A stretch of 64,000 nt of DNA from Halicephalobus mephisto (Eukaryota > Nematoda > Chromadorea > Rhabditida > Panagrolaimidae). Made by a program: the position numbers and the translations under genes. The stretch is from positions 558,001 through 622,000 of the forward strand of contig SWDT01000211.1 in assembly GCA_009193035.1 (NCBI GenBank). The letters are read 5' to 3'. Below, one piece after another: positions 1 through 12,039 of the stretch (its first letter is position 1; each line of letters opens with the position of its first letter). The notes beneath the pieces were generated by a model. That model was not told the origin of the DNA. It ran no database searches and saw only the letters and a program-made list of their open reading frames with translations.

Positions 1-3000
1 TACTTGCAATTGCAGACGATTTCACTTGATTGATAATCATGGGAAGGCTGTAGGTAACAAGTAAAGGCGTGTTGTTTCCCTGATCCAGGACCTCCAGGAC
101 AAGGACAAGGCTTGCAAGGCCGGTTGATTCCGAGACGAGGATCTCCATAATATCCATCTTGACATCTTTCACAGTTGTTACCATAAGTGAGATTTCGACA
201 ATCGATGCAAGCACCGGTCTTCTGGTCACAAATGGAAGCGTGGCCGTTACATTGGCAGATTCGGCAATCAGGGAAGGACCAGAATCCGGGTTGGCATTCG
301 TTACACTGTCTTCCAGTGATTCCACGATCTCTACACTCACACTGACCACTTTGTTTGTCACAATTGTTCGAAAGAGCTCCAACACTATCGCAGTCACATT
401 GAGAACATCCTTCAGGTCCGAATCCATATGTTCCAACAGCACATTGGTCACATCTACGTCCAACAACGTTTGGTTTACATTCACATTGACCACCAGCTGG
501 CCGACAGATCCCTGATTTCGAGCCAGTTGGATCACAATCACACTCCAGCCCTTTATCGAAAAGAATTCCGGCAATTTTGCAGACAAAGCGTTGGCATTCT
601 GGTGGATGACGTTCGATTGGGATATTCTGAAGGACAAAGTGACGGCATTGGTAACGGTCGTATTGGTCCTTGATAGATCTAGCGCCATCTCCTTGGAAGA
701 TCTGAATCTGATCAGTCGGAGGAACGAGCAGAATGGAATCGATTAGAGCGCTAGCTGTGTAATCTGGACTTCCAACTCGTTTTGGTCCCATGTATATTCT
801 AATTTCATACTTTGTGTTATTGTCGAGACAGAGAGGTGGATTTACTTCGGAGTATTTGTAACCGCCATGAAGTCGGGCAATCACAAAGTCTTCGGAAGGC
901 TGGATATTTGCACAAGGACCACTTGGTTCTGGATCTCCAGGTCTGACAATGTTGACTTGAATGTCTTCCCATCCAGCCCGATCGTTAGCATCCAATTCAT
1001 ACCGGATAACTAAATTGTAGTAACCACTTCGAATCAGGTCGTCGACGATAAAGGTCATGTTGGAACCTTCTGTGACTCGTTGGAATCCTTCCCCAGTCCA
1101 AGTTCTTTCTTCTCCACTGCCTTCACGGGTGATAATCTGTCCATTCGTGATGGAGGCAGTCTCTGCTTCATAGAAATGATGATCAATGTTGGCACAGTAG
1201 AAAGAAGAATCCGTAGTATCACAACGACGACCACTAAAGTGCTCTCGGCATTTACAGTTTCCAGTAATGATGTCGCATTGATTGTCATAAGCTCCTCCAA
1301 CGCTACAATCGCAAGGCTTACAACCTTCTGGATCTTCGGAAAGTCCGTAGTGCTCAGGAAGACATTGGTCGCAATTTTCTCCAGTAACTCGACGTTTACA
1401 AGTACAAGTACCATCATACTTATTACAACCTTCGTTGTTCCAGGTTCCAAGAAGATTGCAAGTACATTGTTTACATCCATCCGGATCATCAGCACGGAGA
1501 TCCCAGAAACCATTCTTGCATCGATCGCAGTTGTTTCCATCAACGTTGGCCTTACAATAACACTTACCAGCCACCAATCCTCTTTCTGGATCTTCTTCTC
1601 CTTCACAAATTCCATCATTTAAAGATCCTCGCTGATCACATTCACAAGGACGACAAACGTAAGGGTCATGGAGAGGTCGGTTGGGATCACGATAGAAGTA
1701 GGGTTTACATTGTTCGCAATTCTTTCCCTGAGTATTGTGAGCACAATCGTCACAGACACCCCCAGAAGTGAATCCGGAAGCATTGAAGACTGCTTGGTCA
1801 AAATGACAACGAGAAGCATGGCCATTACAGTTACATCTTCTGCATTCATTGGATTCGTCTCCGATAGCTGGTCTCCAAGGAAGGTCATTGAAGAAATCTT
1901 GGCATTGCTCACAGTTTAAGCCTTTAGTGTTGTGTGTACATTCACATCGACCATGGACCATGTCTTGTTGCATTCCAGTGTAAGCAACCCCATCTTGTCC
2001 GATTGGAATACACCGTTGAGCGTGTCCGTAACAGGAGCAGGAACCCCTGACGACAAGTTCATAAACAGCATAGTAGTACTTTTCATCAATTTCCGGTCGA
2101 TAATCAAGGAGATCATCACCGAGGGTGTGTAGTTTGGTGAAGTTGATTCTCAAGTTGGTTACTTTCAGGAGATTAGAGATCTCATCAGCATAAGGGTTTT
2201 CAGTTGGGATATGGGGTGAGATAACTTTGTATACGACTTCACCTCCCGTTGAAGGAGCCAAGTCGGAATATTTCCGAGTACAGATGATGTCGTTGTGTTT
2301 CTTTGGAGGTCCTTCAGCGATTCCCGAGAAAGTGGTCGCACAATCATAAGCAAAATATCGATAAATGGACCTACAATTAAGAATTCAAGAATATTATTCG
2401 AAATTTTAAACAAGAATTTGAGAGAGTTCTTTGCATTTATCCAAAATAAACAAATATGGTACGGTTATTCATAAAGAACTAGAGCAAAAAAAGCTTCAGA
2501 AAGGAGGAAAAAGAAATGTCCTCATTTAGATATCTTTATATGCAATGAGTCTCGGCAGTTTGTTCTAATGAGCTATTCATTCCTTTACAATGAACGCGAG
2601 CTGAGTCAATCATTCCTTTTTGTACAATACAAACTAACACAAGTCAATTTGTTCAGACTGATCTCAATTTTCGCATGATTTTAGGTGAAAATAACGTAAA
2701 AACGTTTGTCAAATTATTTACATTTCCATTATGATTTTGACATTTAAGGGTTTAAATGATAAATAATACTCTACATGGATACTGTAAAAATTTCCACTGA
2801 TATAAATAATTCGATTAATAATAATGGAAATATTCTTACCAATTTTTTCCGAAATCTGCTGATCGTTCAATGATCATTGCAGCCGGACGGAAAGAACGAA
2901 AGGTCATGATTAAGTGAGTAAAGTGGAACTCAGCTTCGAGATCCAGACGAATCGAGACATTCTGTAAGATAATAATTACTTTTCCATTAAAATTATCGTG

Positions 3001-3387
3001 ATGTCATACTTGAACACCATTTTCGGATTGCCACCAATTTTTCGTTCGATCATTGTAGTCCTCAGTCACGACGTTCTCAATCCTGTGAGAAAGCTTGTTT
3101 GGTTCCCTGTTAGGGGCCCAAGGTTGGCGAGAATCACAAAAGAAGCACTTTGTTTTGTCTTCCAAGTGGGAAACAATACAATATCGTTCCTTCCCACGGA
3201 GACCACAGGTAGATGTGGCACTCAGACGATGTTTACGACCGATGAGGAGATTTCCCGTGGCAGGGTAACAACTTCTATCATTGCATAAATCTTCTTCTTC
3301 GGCTGCCTCTTCAGCAAGGTTTGGTCTTACTACGAAAAGCGCCAAGAGGATCAGAAATGCCCATGGGCATCGTTTAGTAACCGGCAT
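1..3387 (-). CDS. lam-1: Laminin subunit beta, N-terminal part (runs off left edge)
   Basis: Secreted beta chain of the laminin heterotrimer of basement membranes. Exons read as 3387-3010, 2961-2840 and 2370-1 (introns 48 and 469 nt), all in phase. The start gives a signal peptide (hydrophobic LILLALFVV) followed by acidic residues and the laminin N-terminal (LN) domain with [24 protein letters not shown] and [10 protein letters not shown], the usual beta-chain landmarks; the middle exon encodes [15 protein letters not shown]. The large exon finishes LN and then reads through the LEa cysteine-rich EGF-like repeats (for example [30 protein letters not shown]), the LF/L4-type domain typical of beta chains, and the first LEb repeats. 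The frame is still open at base 1, so the rest of LEb and the coiled-coil arm lie outside. The beta rather than gamma assignment rests on the LN and LF sequences. No obvious defects. Confidence 0.95.
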
Positions 3388-3749
3388 GAGTCGTGTCCAG
3401 TTGTGACCCTAATTCCTTGAGTCACTAACTTTCAACGGGTCTGGAAACAATCAAAACGATGAAAAATAAAAGTTGAAAACGAAGGAACACACGGGAAAAA
3501 TTGTCAATAATGTTTTTCTGGAAAATAGGTTCTAAACTAAACCAAGTTCCTCAACGAACAGCCACAATTTGTAGTTGTAGGTCGAGGATCAGTGCATGGC
3601 TATGAGTAAACCTAATGTCTCAGAAAAACGAACTCGACGGGAAAAAGACCATCAAAAAGATCGAAACGTTAGTCTATTGAAATTAATCAACTGAGTCAGA
3701 CAAAGTCTATCTTAAATTTAGAGAAAAAGATAAAAAACTATGGTTATTA

Positions 3750-4090
3750 GAGAATATAAATAGAAAGGAAATTCAATAAATGGGTTGGTAATTTCAAGAT
3801 CATTCGATCTGCTCTTGAACTAACAAAACAATTATACTATTATGTAAATTGGAAATATGAATTGTTCTAAAATGATCTCGATATGAAGTTCCAGAATTTT
3901 CGACTTCAGATATCAATTATGAATTTCTCCTAGATTCTGGAAGATTCTAGACGTCTCTACAGAATTCCCGTTTAGGGAAGAAACAAAAATTCGTGATTGT
4001 CGGAGAATATACATAAGGAAGAAATTATAAAAAGGCCGATAATTCCAAGACTGTTCGATCTGCCCTTGAACCGACAAATCAAACAAAGTG
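3750..4090. repeat. Imperfect direct repeat, two about 85-bp copies 253 bp apart
   Basis: Copies at about 3750-3835 and 4003-4090 both run GAGAATATA, AAATT, GGTAATT/GATAATT, TTCGATCTGC, CTTGAAC and GACAAA/AACAAA in the same order, roughly three quarters identical with small indels. A TTC/GAA-rich repeat copy lies between them. Confidence 0.7.
3868..3972. repeat. TTC/GAA-rich dispersed repeat, copy 1
   Basis: Begins with ATCTCGATATGAAGTTCC and contains TTCTGGAAGATTCTAGA at 3935-3951, which is a run of alternating TTC and GAA triplets with two-base spacers. The same order of blocks recurs at 13.43-13.52 kb. Confidence 0.65.
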
Positions 4091-6197
4091 ACCGCTGGAC
4101 AAGCTGGCTCTAAACACAGACGATCGTCATGTTCCGATGCTTGATTCAATCAATTCTTGCCGTAAAACATCTTAACTTTTAAAAGTGTACAAAAGTCGGG
4201 CGAGAAAATGGCTAGCACCGAAAAATGAACGGTGGTCTGCCATCGGCAGTGATGGAAAATAGGGAAGACTCGGCTTAGTCATGTCGGTTCCGATCGCTGT
4301 CAGAATGGAAGAGAAGACCATTTCCTCAAAATCAGGGAACAACGAACACCCATTAATTTCGATCATTTCAATTTGTTCCTATTCACAAAATCAAGACAGT
4401 GGTCAGAAGTGATTCAGAATCGTTAAAGGGCCAAAGACAAAAAGGTCTTTATTATTTGATGAAATAAGGGGACGAAAGATTGCCAGATCAGCTAATCTTT
4501 TCTATGGGAAGAAGGTCCAGCATTGGGAGATAAATCCACTCCGGTCTTTGGACGGTTCGGTCGCCAGCAGCCAACTGGCTCTGCCAAAGCTGTTAGGAGA
4601 TCCTCTCTATTCCGAGTTCGCCATTTGGGACCAATCAGAACAATGTGGGTCTCACTGGCTCTCAAAAAATAGGTGCAATGAGTAACCCTAGATCAGAAAG
4701 CCCAATCGATTGAGAAATTAAAATTCCTAACCCAAGATTTAGGGCAAAGGTCAACTGCGCGAGTACTCTCCGAGGGCTAACGACCTCGAATAAACAAGCT
4801 AATTTAAGAAATAACAATACAAACAGTTATCTTCACAAGAGGATATCAAGAAGCAGTGAACCGAAAAATTTGATTAAGAAATGTTGCGTGGATCAGGAAT
4901 CTTCCCGCAAAATTTGGCATGCACCGGTGAATACTTTCTCGACTGATTGCGCAGTTGGGAGTGGCTAGTGTTTGTCTGTCTATCATGCCGAAAGCTAATC
5001 CCTTATATGTTAGGTATGTGGCCCAAAAAGTTTGGAGAAAAGCAATCATTGGCTCGTTTGCGCAGTCATAAGAGGACTTGGCAGAATACCCCAAAAACTA
5101 GGCCGCGATTGTGAGGCGGGAGAAGTCCTTGCTTGTACAGCGGAACCAAACGGAAAGACTTGGCCGATGAAAACTAAGTTATGTCTGAGCAACTGCCTAC
5201 CCATCACCTTGAAGAGGCCATTCAAAAAAATGTGTGGTTTCTCTTCGGTATCAACCAAAACAATGACCAACCTGCTCATGAACCGCCTCTGGGAACCCCA
5301 ATTGTTGTTACAGACTCTCTGCAGTAATAAAAGGTTAAAAATGGAATGTAGATTTCGTATCAATTATGCAAATAAGAGGGTTGGTTCTCTTGGGTTAATT
5401 TTTGTTTGGAATAGCCGATTGGTTATAAAAGGGGAATCAGAAAAATTTCACAATTAGAATAAGACCAATCACCCAATGAATAAGATTATTATTGATTTTT
5501 TATCATAGGTAAGATGACAACAGTGCGCTGAATGAATCAACTTTGGCGGCATTTGCGGTCCGAGAAGAGATTAGGTCGGTAGATAGGGAAAACCCGCTCC
5601 TCTCAACCACAACCGATCAGTCTTGAACTTATCTCGAGATTTGGGAACCGGCCAAGGTGAGAAGACAACGCCGAAGATGTTCAGACAAGGACGATAATAA
5701 ATAACGAATATCAACACCTCTGGGAAATATCCGAATACAGTACTAATCACGCTTGGAAATAGCAATAGACACAGATGCAGCTGCCAGATATAAACTTTCG
5801 TCCGCGGACTCGCAAAAAATCAGAGACACCGCAAGGCACAGATGGAAACAAAGCCGGCTTTTGTAAACGTCAAAAGAAAGAGCTCCGGCTGTTCATAAGA
5901 TGCCTTTGGCCTTTGCTCCGATAAGTCCGCAGAAAAACCAAGCCTAAAACTAAATGAAAAAACTTACTATGAAGGAACGATCCGATAAGGCCGCGAAATA
6001 GGGAAATGAATGTTCCCGTCTTTGACCACGTTTATTTAGTTGCATTCTTTGTTTCCAAAGACGGGCAAGTGATCACTTTCTTGAAAGAAACAAATCAGTT
6101 TATTGACAAATATGGACAGACAACATTGATTCATTGATATGGACTCCACACCTTTACGGACTTAAAAGTGATGACCCTTACTTTATACATTCTAGAG

Positions 6198-8049
6198 TCA
6201 ATGAGAAGGATGATTTGTGGTTTTCAGAACTGAGGCATCGGAATTGTAGTTGAAAGTAACATTTCGATTTTGACGAGCTATTTTCCCGTTTTTGAAGATC
6301 AACCCCGATACTTCTACAGCAGGGGCATAACGAATCACGAAGAAAAGATCTCTGAATCCTCGAGTGAATATGAAACAAACTATTGGCATGATTAGAGCAT
6401 TGATGTTCATCAGTAGATTGCTTAAGTCAATCAGCCACAACGTGTCTCTCGAAGAAAATAAATGCCCGGATAGGATCCTAAAAAGAAAGAATTACATTCT
6501 ATTCTTCAGTAAAAATTGCATGATTTTAATTTTTCGTGTCGATTGTGTATTCAGATGAGTTACTATCATTATATGACAGAGCACTATTACCAATAAGATA
6601 TAAGGAAGTTTGGATATTGTCACATAAACCCACGGAAAATCTTAAAAATCTCAAACTCTGAGGCAGTGCTTTTTTATTGGATTGTAATTTGGAAAACATG
6701 GGTTAAGATACGAAAAGGATTTTATTTTCATTAAGCCATTATATTGTAGTCTTATTAACGTGGATTCACGAATGATACATAAAAAACCAGAACCATAAAT
6801 ATTTTCCTCAAAGAGTATAATATTACGAAAAATAAAAGTTATTACGAAATTGTTCCACCGAGACTTTCTAGAATTTTTAGGAAGTTCTACAGAATGAATA
6901 AAAAATCTCCATGAAATCCTCGGAAGTTCCTAGAGCCTTCCATTAAATTTTGGAACGTTTAGAAGTCTTTATATAATCCTAATGTTTTTGGTAAAAATTT
7001 CAAAACTTGCATAACAAGTCGAATTGTGGCCGCCATCGTCGTGCCGAGAAAGAAGAAGATAAAAACAGATACTGTCATCATGGCGGTTCTGTGTTCTGCG
7101 GATGGTCGGCATCGATGACGCTAGAATAATTGATTTCACCTCTGAATTATAAATGGAATCAAAACTCACTTCGTCCACTCTAATAAGCTTTAAAGTATTA
7201 AAATTAAACCAGAAAAGAGCCAACATCGGAAATCCGTAAACAATACATCCATAGATGATCCCTTCCTGGATTATCTTGTACCACGTATTATGTTTTAGGG
7301 TAGTTTCCTGCATTTCGCCATATTCATTTCTTTCTAATTCGAAGAACCGAATAATGTTCAAGACTGAAATTATAAGTTTATAACGGATGTAATTAAAAAC
7401 CCAAGTACCAATTGCGAAAATGACGACCCAGCAAATGCATCTTTTGCTATTTCGAACGAACGCTAATCTGTGTTTCCAGACATTCCACGGATGACACACT
7501 GACTGATATCTTTGAGCACAGATGAGAGACAGAAGCCAGATGGAAGAATAATTAGCAGTCATGAGCAGAGGATATCCGATTGTGATAGTTTTTGCATTGA
7601 GTTCTCGTAAAAGATCGAATTCATAGAAGTATAATTCAGTGTTAATAAACTGTAATTAAAAATTAATTTCAACAGTTAAAGTCACATGAAACTCACTTGT
7701 TCCGCCGCTGGTAACACAATGACAAATACCGAAAGTAGAAGTTGGAGAGCGTTACAGATAGAAAAAGCGATTAAGTATAGTAGTAGTGATGTTTTTCGGA
7801 AGTACCCATGAGTCCACACCGTAAAGAACACGACTATACAAGTGACATTCAAGATGAATCCAATCAGGCAAAGAACAGGCTCAACGTAGATGACGAGTAT
7901 GCAACTAAAACAACTTTTTAATACACTCACAGAATCCTGATCAAAAATATTTGCAGTAGATTACTGTACCTTATAGCTTCTCCAACAGTCATTTTGTCTA
8001 GAGAAATGCAAAGAAGATCGAAAAAAACCAGACTAACTCTGGCTTCCAT
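6198..8049 (-). CDS. Rhodopsin-type GPCR, probable FMRFamide-like peptide receptor
   Basis: Seven-transmembrane neuropeptide-type receptor of the plasma membrane. Exons: 8049-7970 (an in-frame ATG also at 7992), 7904-7697, 7649-7170, 7120 to about 7000, and 6477-6198. TM1 holds EPVLCLIGFILNVTC (N of TM1), then TM2 with LIAFSICNALQLLL. TM3 ends in CAQRYQSVCHPW, where QRY replaces the usual DRY. TM5 is YGCIVYGFPMLALFWFNF, TM6 has AMMTVSVFIFFFLG, and TM7 is NLLMNINALIMPIVCFIF with the NxxxP signature and a cytoplasmic tail. The pattern resembles nematode FRPR/DMSR receptors, but subfamily is inferred. Exons 1-4 join in phase. The GT donors visible after TM6 are all phase 0, while the exon at 6477 needs phase 2, so a small exon was probably missed or that junction is wrong. 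Confidence 0.82.
6826..6985. repeat. TTC/GAA-rich dispersed repeat, copy 2 (GPCR intron)
   Basis: Lies between the TM6 and TM7 exons. Contains TTTCTAGAATTTTTAGGAAG and CTCCATGAAATCCTCGGAAG, matching the block CTCCATGAAATTCT seen in the copies at 13.5 and 40.8 kb. Confidence 0.55.
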
Positions 8050-9731
8050 AGTAGCATGCTAAATTCCCAAATACAAATTTTTTCCCGAATAAATTTTTAA
8101 TAATCGCTCCTACAAGGATACAGAATTCAACAATAAAACTTCATTGACCACATGTACAAGATTGCAAGGGACTAAAAAAGATTTCACACAGGTGGGTCCT
8201 TCGCACCTGTCCAAAATTATGAAATCAAATTTGGAGGAAATATTAGTTTTTTGCGATTTCATAAAACACCCTTATATATGGTGGAGGAAAAATTTATTCT
8301 GCTCTGATGTCATCGAATTTAACCGAGTAATAATGACGACTTCTTAATGCGTCAAAACTAAGAAAGTATGGTATAACATTGGTCTCTAGAAAAATCGAAA
8401 ATACATTACTTCAGGAAATTTTAGTTTTTGACTTAAGGAATCAAAAGAATACGTATTTTACAGACAAAATTCAAATTCGCTTTTGAAATCCGATGATACA
8501 TGGTACAAGTACAATTTTATTAATTAACAATAATTAAATCTAGTTTCTGTGTATCCTATCATTTATGTAGAAAGTCAAATTACGTATTTCATAAATCTTA
8601 GACGATGCAGTAAAAGTGAAGAAGCAATTTTGCGTACATTTAGTGCAAATAATAGCTGACTTATTTAATCACAAGAAAAAAATACTTAGATAATCCGAAT
8701 TTAATTTTTCTAGAGTTTAAAGATCAAATAAGAACAGGTAATTTGGCCTCTAGTGAAATTGGTTGAATTTGCCAAAACCAACGATAATAAAATGACTCAC
8801 CTTAGTACCAATGACGTTTGATTTCCATCGCTACAACTCATTTTGACTTCTGAAATCGACAGCAATTACTTGGGAAATTGGAAAAACTGATAAAGTCTCA
8901 TTTAACTAGTAAGTCGGAATTTAATAAGCAGTGTGTGTTGTATTTTGTAAAGGGAGATTTCTTTTAAAGGGGAGTTTACGTTAAAGGGAGAACATGGCAA
9001 CAAGCTATCAAGCATAGGTTATGAAGAAATTTTCTTCCTTCGGGAATTACTGAAATAAGTTTTCAAAATGATCAAAGATAATGTTGGTAAAATTCCCAGT
9101 GATTCTTTTAATTAATCTATTCACCAGGGATCTCAATTTGACATTGTAAAGAACTGCAAATAACAAGAAAAAGAACTAAGCAGAGTGTTTATTCCGGAAA
9201 ATAAAATGCATTTTTAATGGTAGAAAAAGATAGAAAAGACCATCTTTTGTAAACTGAGGAAAGCTAAAGCATTTAATTTTCTAATAGGTCAAATTCTAAC
9301 TTGGAATTTTGGATGCTTTTTAATCCAGTTATTCTCCTGAGTATCAATCCTCATTGAATTTTTCCTAAGGGATTTCTAGAAAAATTGACTTCCTGAAAGA
9401 ATTTGCGTGATTTGGTTGACTTGTTTATTCCAATATTATGCAAAGAATCGAAATATCAAATATATCTCTTTACTGTAATCAAAGATCCATCTAATGCATC
9501 TGCAGGAAAATGTTGGAAGAATTTTCAAATTCCAAATTTTTTGTAGATACAGTATCTCTGGGTTTCATGTATAAGGGTGATTTTGAAGTGAGTAATATTG
9601 ATTTGTTCTTCAATGTAGACCGTGAACTTGGTATAATTGTTAATCCTTGTAGGTTTGTTTCTCCGATGAATTCTCCATTATTTTTGTAAAATTTAATCTA
9701 AAACAATTTTTATTTCATATGAAAGAAATCA
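8050..9731. other. Non-coding tract upstream of the GPCR
   Basis: AT-rich DNA without a convincing exon, apart from a possible second exon of the small gene to the right (about 9493-9702, minus). A 17-bp periodic motif occurs near 8948-8990. Probably GPCR promoter sequence. Confidence 0.5.
8948..8990. repeat. Three tandem TAAAGGG(G)AG motifs, 17-bp period
   Basis: TAAAGGGAG at 8948, TAAAGGGGAG at 8965 and TAAAGGGAG at 8982. The motif is strict but the spacers are not identical, so this looks like a cluster of factor sites rather than a simple repeat. It lies about 0.9 kb upstream of the GPCR start. Confidence 0.7.
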
Positions 9732-10049
9732 TTACGTTATATTTCTGATGGCAGAAGTATTGGGCGTCAGATTCCTTTCTGATGTTATTTTCAGAACCGA
9801 TTGTAAGAAGATGGTTTTGTGTTCGAAATTGGAATTGGTTTTGTTTCTGACATGTGTGGTGCACATTTGAGTGACATTGAGGCTTTCCATAGTAGATCCA
9901 ATAATACAATGACATTCAATAGGTTGCAAATGGATATCTAAATCCTCGAATTCCCCAACTCTCCAGGTACCCGTGTAGTACTCCGGGAATTTTTCCGGAA
10001 AGACAAAAGCGAGGAAGATGGAGAACATCCCACAAATGAAGAGTTTCAT
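9732..10049 (-). CDS. Possible small secreted protein, unknown family
   Basis: An ORF of about 105 codons from the ATG at 10049. The first residues, MKLFICGMFSIFLAFVFP, look like a signal peptide; the rest contains three or four Cys (ECHC, QMC) and several Asn-x-Ser/Thr sites. I do not recognise the family. A further open stretch begins after a TTTTAG acceptor at about 9702 and runs to a stop near 9493, but the strongest donor (GTAATG near 9733) does not join it in its longest frame, so the 3' structure is unresolved. The ORF is in AT-rich DNA with no conserved motif, so it could be spurious. Confidence 0.4.
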   Translation of the reverse strand: MKLFICGMFSIFLAFVFPEKFPEYYTGTWRVGEFEDLDIHLQPIECHCIIGSTMESLNVTQMCTTHVRNKTNSNFEHKTIFLQSVLKITSERNLTPNTSAIRNIT

Positions 10050-12000
10050 TTTGTTCAATTCCTCCCAAATGATCTTGAAGAACAACAAAAGTGTTTTTAT
10101 AATATGTGAATTTGATTTCTTTGAATTGAGTCTATTTAATATTCATTATATTTTAAATTTTTTAAGGTATTAGTACGGATTTTATTGCTTTTTTGTGCAT
10201 TTCTACTTAATATTCAACAAATTAAAAATAGTTAATCAAAAATCAGCATTACAAAAATTAAAAACTGATTACTGATGGGATTATTTCAACATGAATATTT
10301 AAAATATTTTGGAAAACTCTAGAGCTTTAGATTTTGTTAGATTAGGTGTTCTAAGGGAAATCATCTTTTGAAATGGGTTATAGGTCATTTTGTAAATTAT
10401 TGGACACATACTTGGAATATGTTTTCAGATTTCTTTAGAAATTCTCCTCGAAACGAAGAAATTGGATCAATGTACGTAATTTCATTTACCGAAAGTTGAC
10501 AACACGGAAAATTTCCTTTTTGTTTGTTTTCCGAACTGTGAATCGTTCACTTTTGAAATACTTGTTTTTGATGCCAACTTTACTAATGTTAGACTTCTTT
10601 ATAATTAGGTATATTTTTCCATAAAGTAAAGCTGCTCAATTAGCTTTTGAAACAACTACGAACAGAAAATGAAAACTCTGCTTTACAGATTTTTTGGATC
10701 ATCCTGCTTCAGAAGCACATCTAATAAGATTTCACTACGGATTATAAATGTGCTTTTCGGGATATTTGAATTAATGTCAGTAATACATAACTACTACTTC
10801 TGGTGCACCTACCCCAAAGGGATGAAGGTTTTGAACGCCAATTTGGTAGTTGTATCGTGATATTTCACATAAAAATGACCAAAAATTAATTTATTTTGTA
10901 CTAGCGCCCCTCCTCGTCCACCTCCGCCAGAAATTGTATAATTCAAAAACCACATTATATTAAGAAAAAATACACAAATTAAGCCTATTTTTCAATAGCA
11001 CACTCTCACCCATCTGCGCCAGAAGTGATAGTTGTATACTACTATGTCTGGCCTTAAAAAGCTATTTAAAGACAATTTTTTGCTACATCAGATATTTGTT
11101 CAAAAACATGTTGCAAAAAATTAAAAGTAGTTTTTCCTTAAAATCCCTGTGATACCAATTTCTAAAATTATTTACGAAATTCTAGAACTGTTGACTTCAA
11201 ATGCAGATTCTAAAATTAGCATTATAGTAAATCACAAATTGATTAGTTATGAAATTGCTTCAATACGAGTTTCCAGAATTTTTTTGTGCATTATAAAGTT
11301 CTAGATCTCAAACATTAGTTTCAAAATTATGATGCGAAAATTTAGAATAAATTTTATTTTAAAATTCTTTTAACATGAATTTCGGGAATTTTTTAAACGC
11401 TTTTAGAATTTTCAATTCCAAATACTGATTTTAAAAGTTCCAATGGATTATGAAATATTGTAACTTTCAAAATATAGGATTTAATTAGTTTTTTAAATTA
11501 AAAATGAAGTATCTGCTTTTGATTTGAGAGTGAAAATATTTTGAGAACACCATGTCTATTTAACTGAATATTGGATTTCAGTAAAAAATTAATTATGGAA
11601 AAAAATAATATCATGACTTTTCTCAGAAAAGTAATTTCATCATTAGTCTGAGAAACTTTTTCTTGGATGAAACATTTAATCGGTCAAAAGCATTGTCAAA
11701 CTGTTCACTGCTGGAGTTCCTTGAACCTTATATATGAGTTTCTGCTGCAATTGCATTGTCGGGCCGTCCTTCGCAGTTGTTACTCAACTGGATAAATCCC
11801 TCCTTGTGGTCCACTTGTTTAGCTTTGCGCAATTGATTTTTACTTTTTGATTTCTGATTACTTTCGAATGCAATAGGGCGAAAATTTATGAGAGAATCGT
11901 GCCTTATAAAAGTTGATCTTTACTCAATGCTCCCCACTTAAAAGACCGTTAATCTTCTCCGCTGCATATTGATAATTTTCATTTTTGCCTCGGACTCGTT
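10050..12000. other. Non-coding AT-rich tract upstream of guanine deaminase
   Basis: No supported gene. It holds a TTC/GAA-rich repeat copy at 11.16-11.47 kb. CTTATAAAAG at 11903-11912, about 130 bp before the deaminase ATG, is a candidate TATA element. Confidence 0.55.
11160..11470. repeat. TTC/GAA-rich dispersed repeat, copy 3
   Basis: Contains CGAAATTCTAGAACTG, AATACGAGTTTCCAGAATTT and AACATGAATTTCGGGAATTT, diverged forms of the ATCGATATGAATTTCCAGAA block that starts other copies. Confidence 0.5.
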
Positions 12001-12027
12001 TTTCTTTTCTTCTATGCGTTTTTTTAG
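12001..12027 (+). promoter_or_regulatory. Likely trans-splice acceptor of guanine deaminase
   Basis: A pyrimidine-rich run ending GCGTTTTTTTAG lies 12 nt before the ATG with no upstream coding exon in frame, as expected for spliced-leader addition. A cis-spliced 5' UTR exon would look the same. Confidence 0.5.
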
Positions 12028-12039
12028 GATATTCAAAAA

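Larger units (their letters stand above)
3388..6197. other. Non-coding tract upstream of laminin beta
   Basis: About 2.8 kb separates the laminin start from the last exon of the GPCR gene. Short ORFs are present (for example 5032-5457 plus) but they lack convincing domain content or splice partners and overlap ORFs on the other strand. The tract contains an imperfect direct repeat (3750 and 4003) and one copy of the TTC/GAA-rich repeat family. It presumably includes the laminin promoter and 5' leader; I cannot place a transcription start. Confidence 0.6.

Noticed and set aside
1055..1912. Long ORFs overlapping the laminin exon on both strands
   Set aside because: They are out-of-frame or antisense readings of the cysteine-rich EGF repeats.
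5032..5457. 141-codon plus ORF upstream of laminin
   Set aside because: No domain, a 105-codon ORF overlaps on the other strand, and no splice partners.
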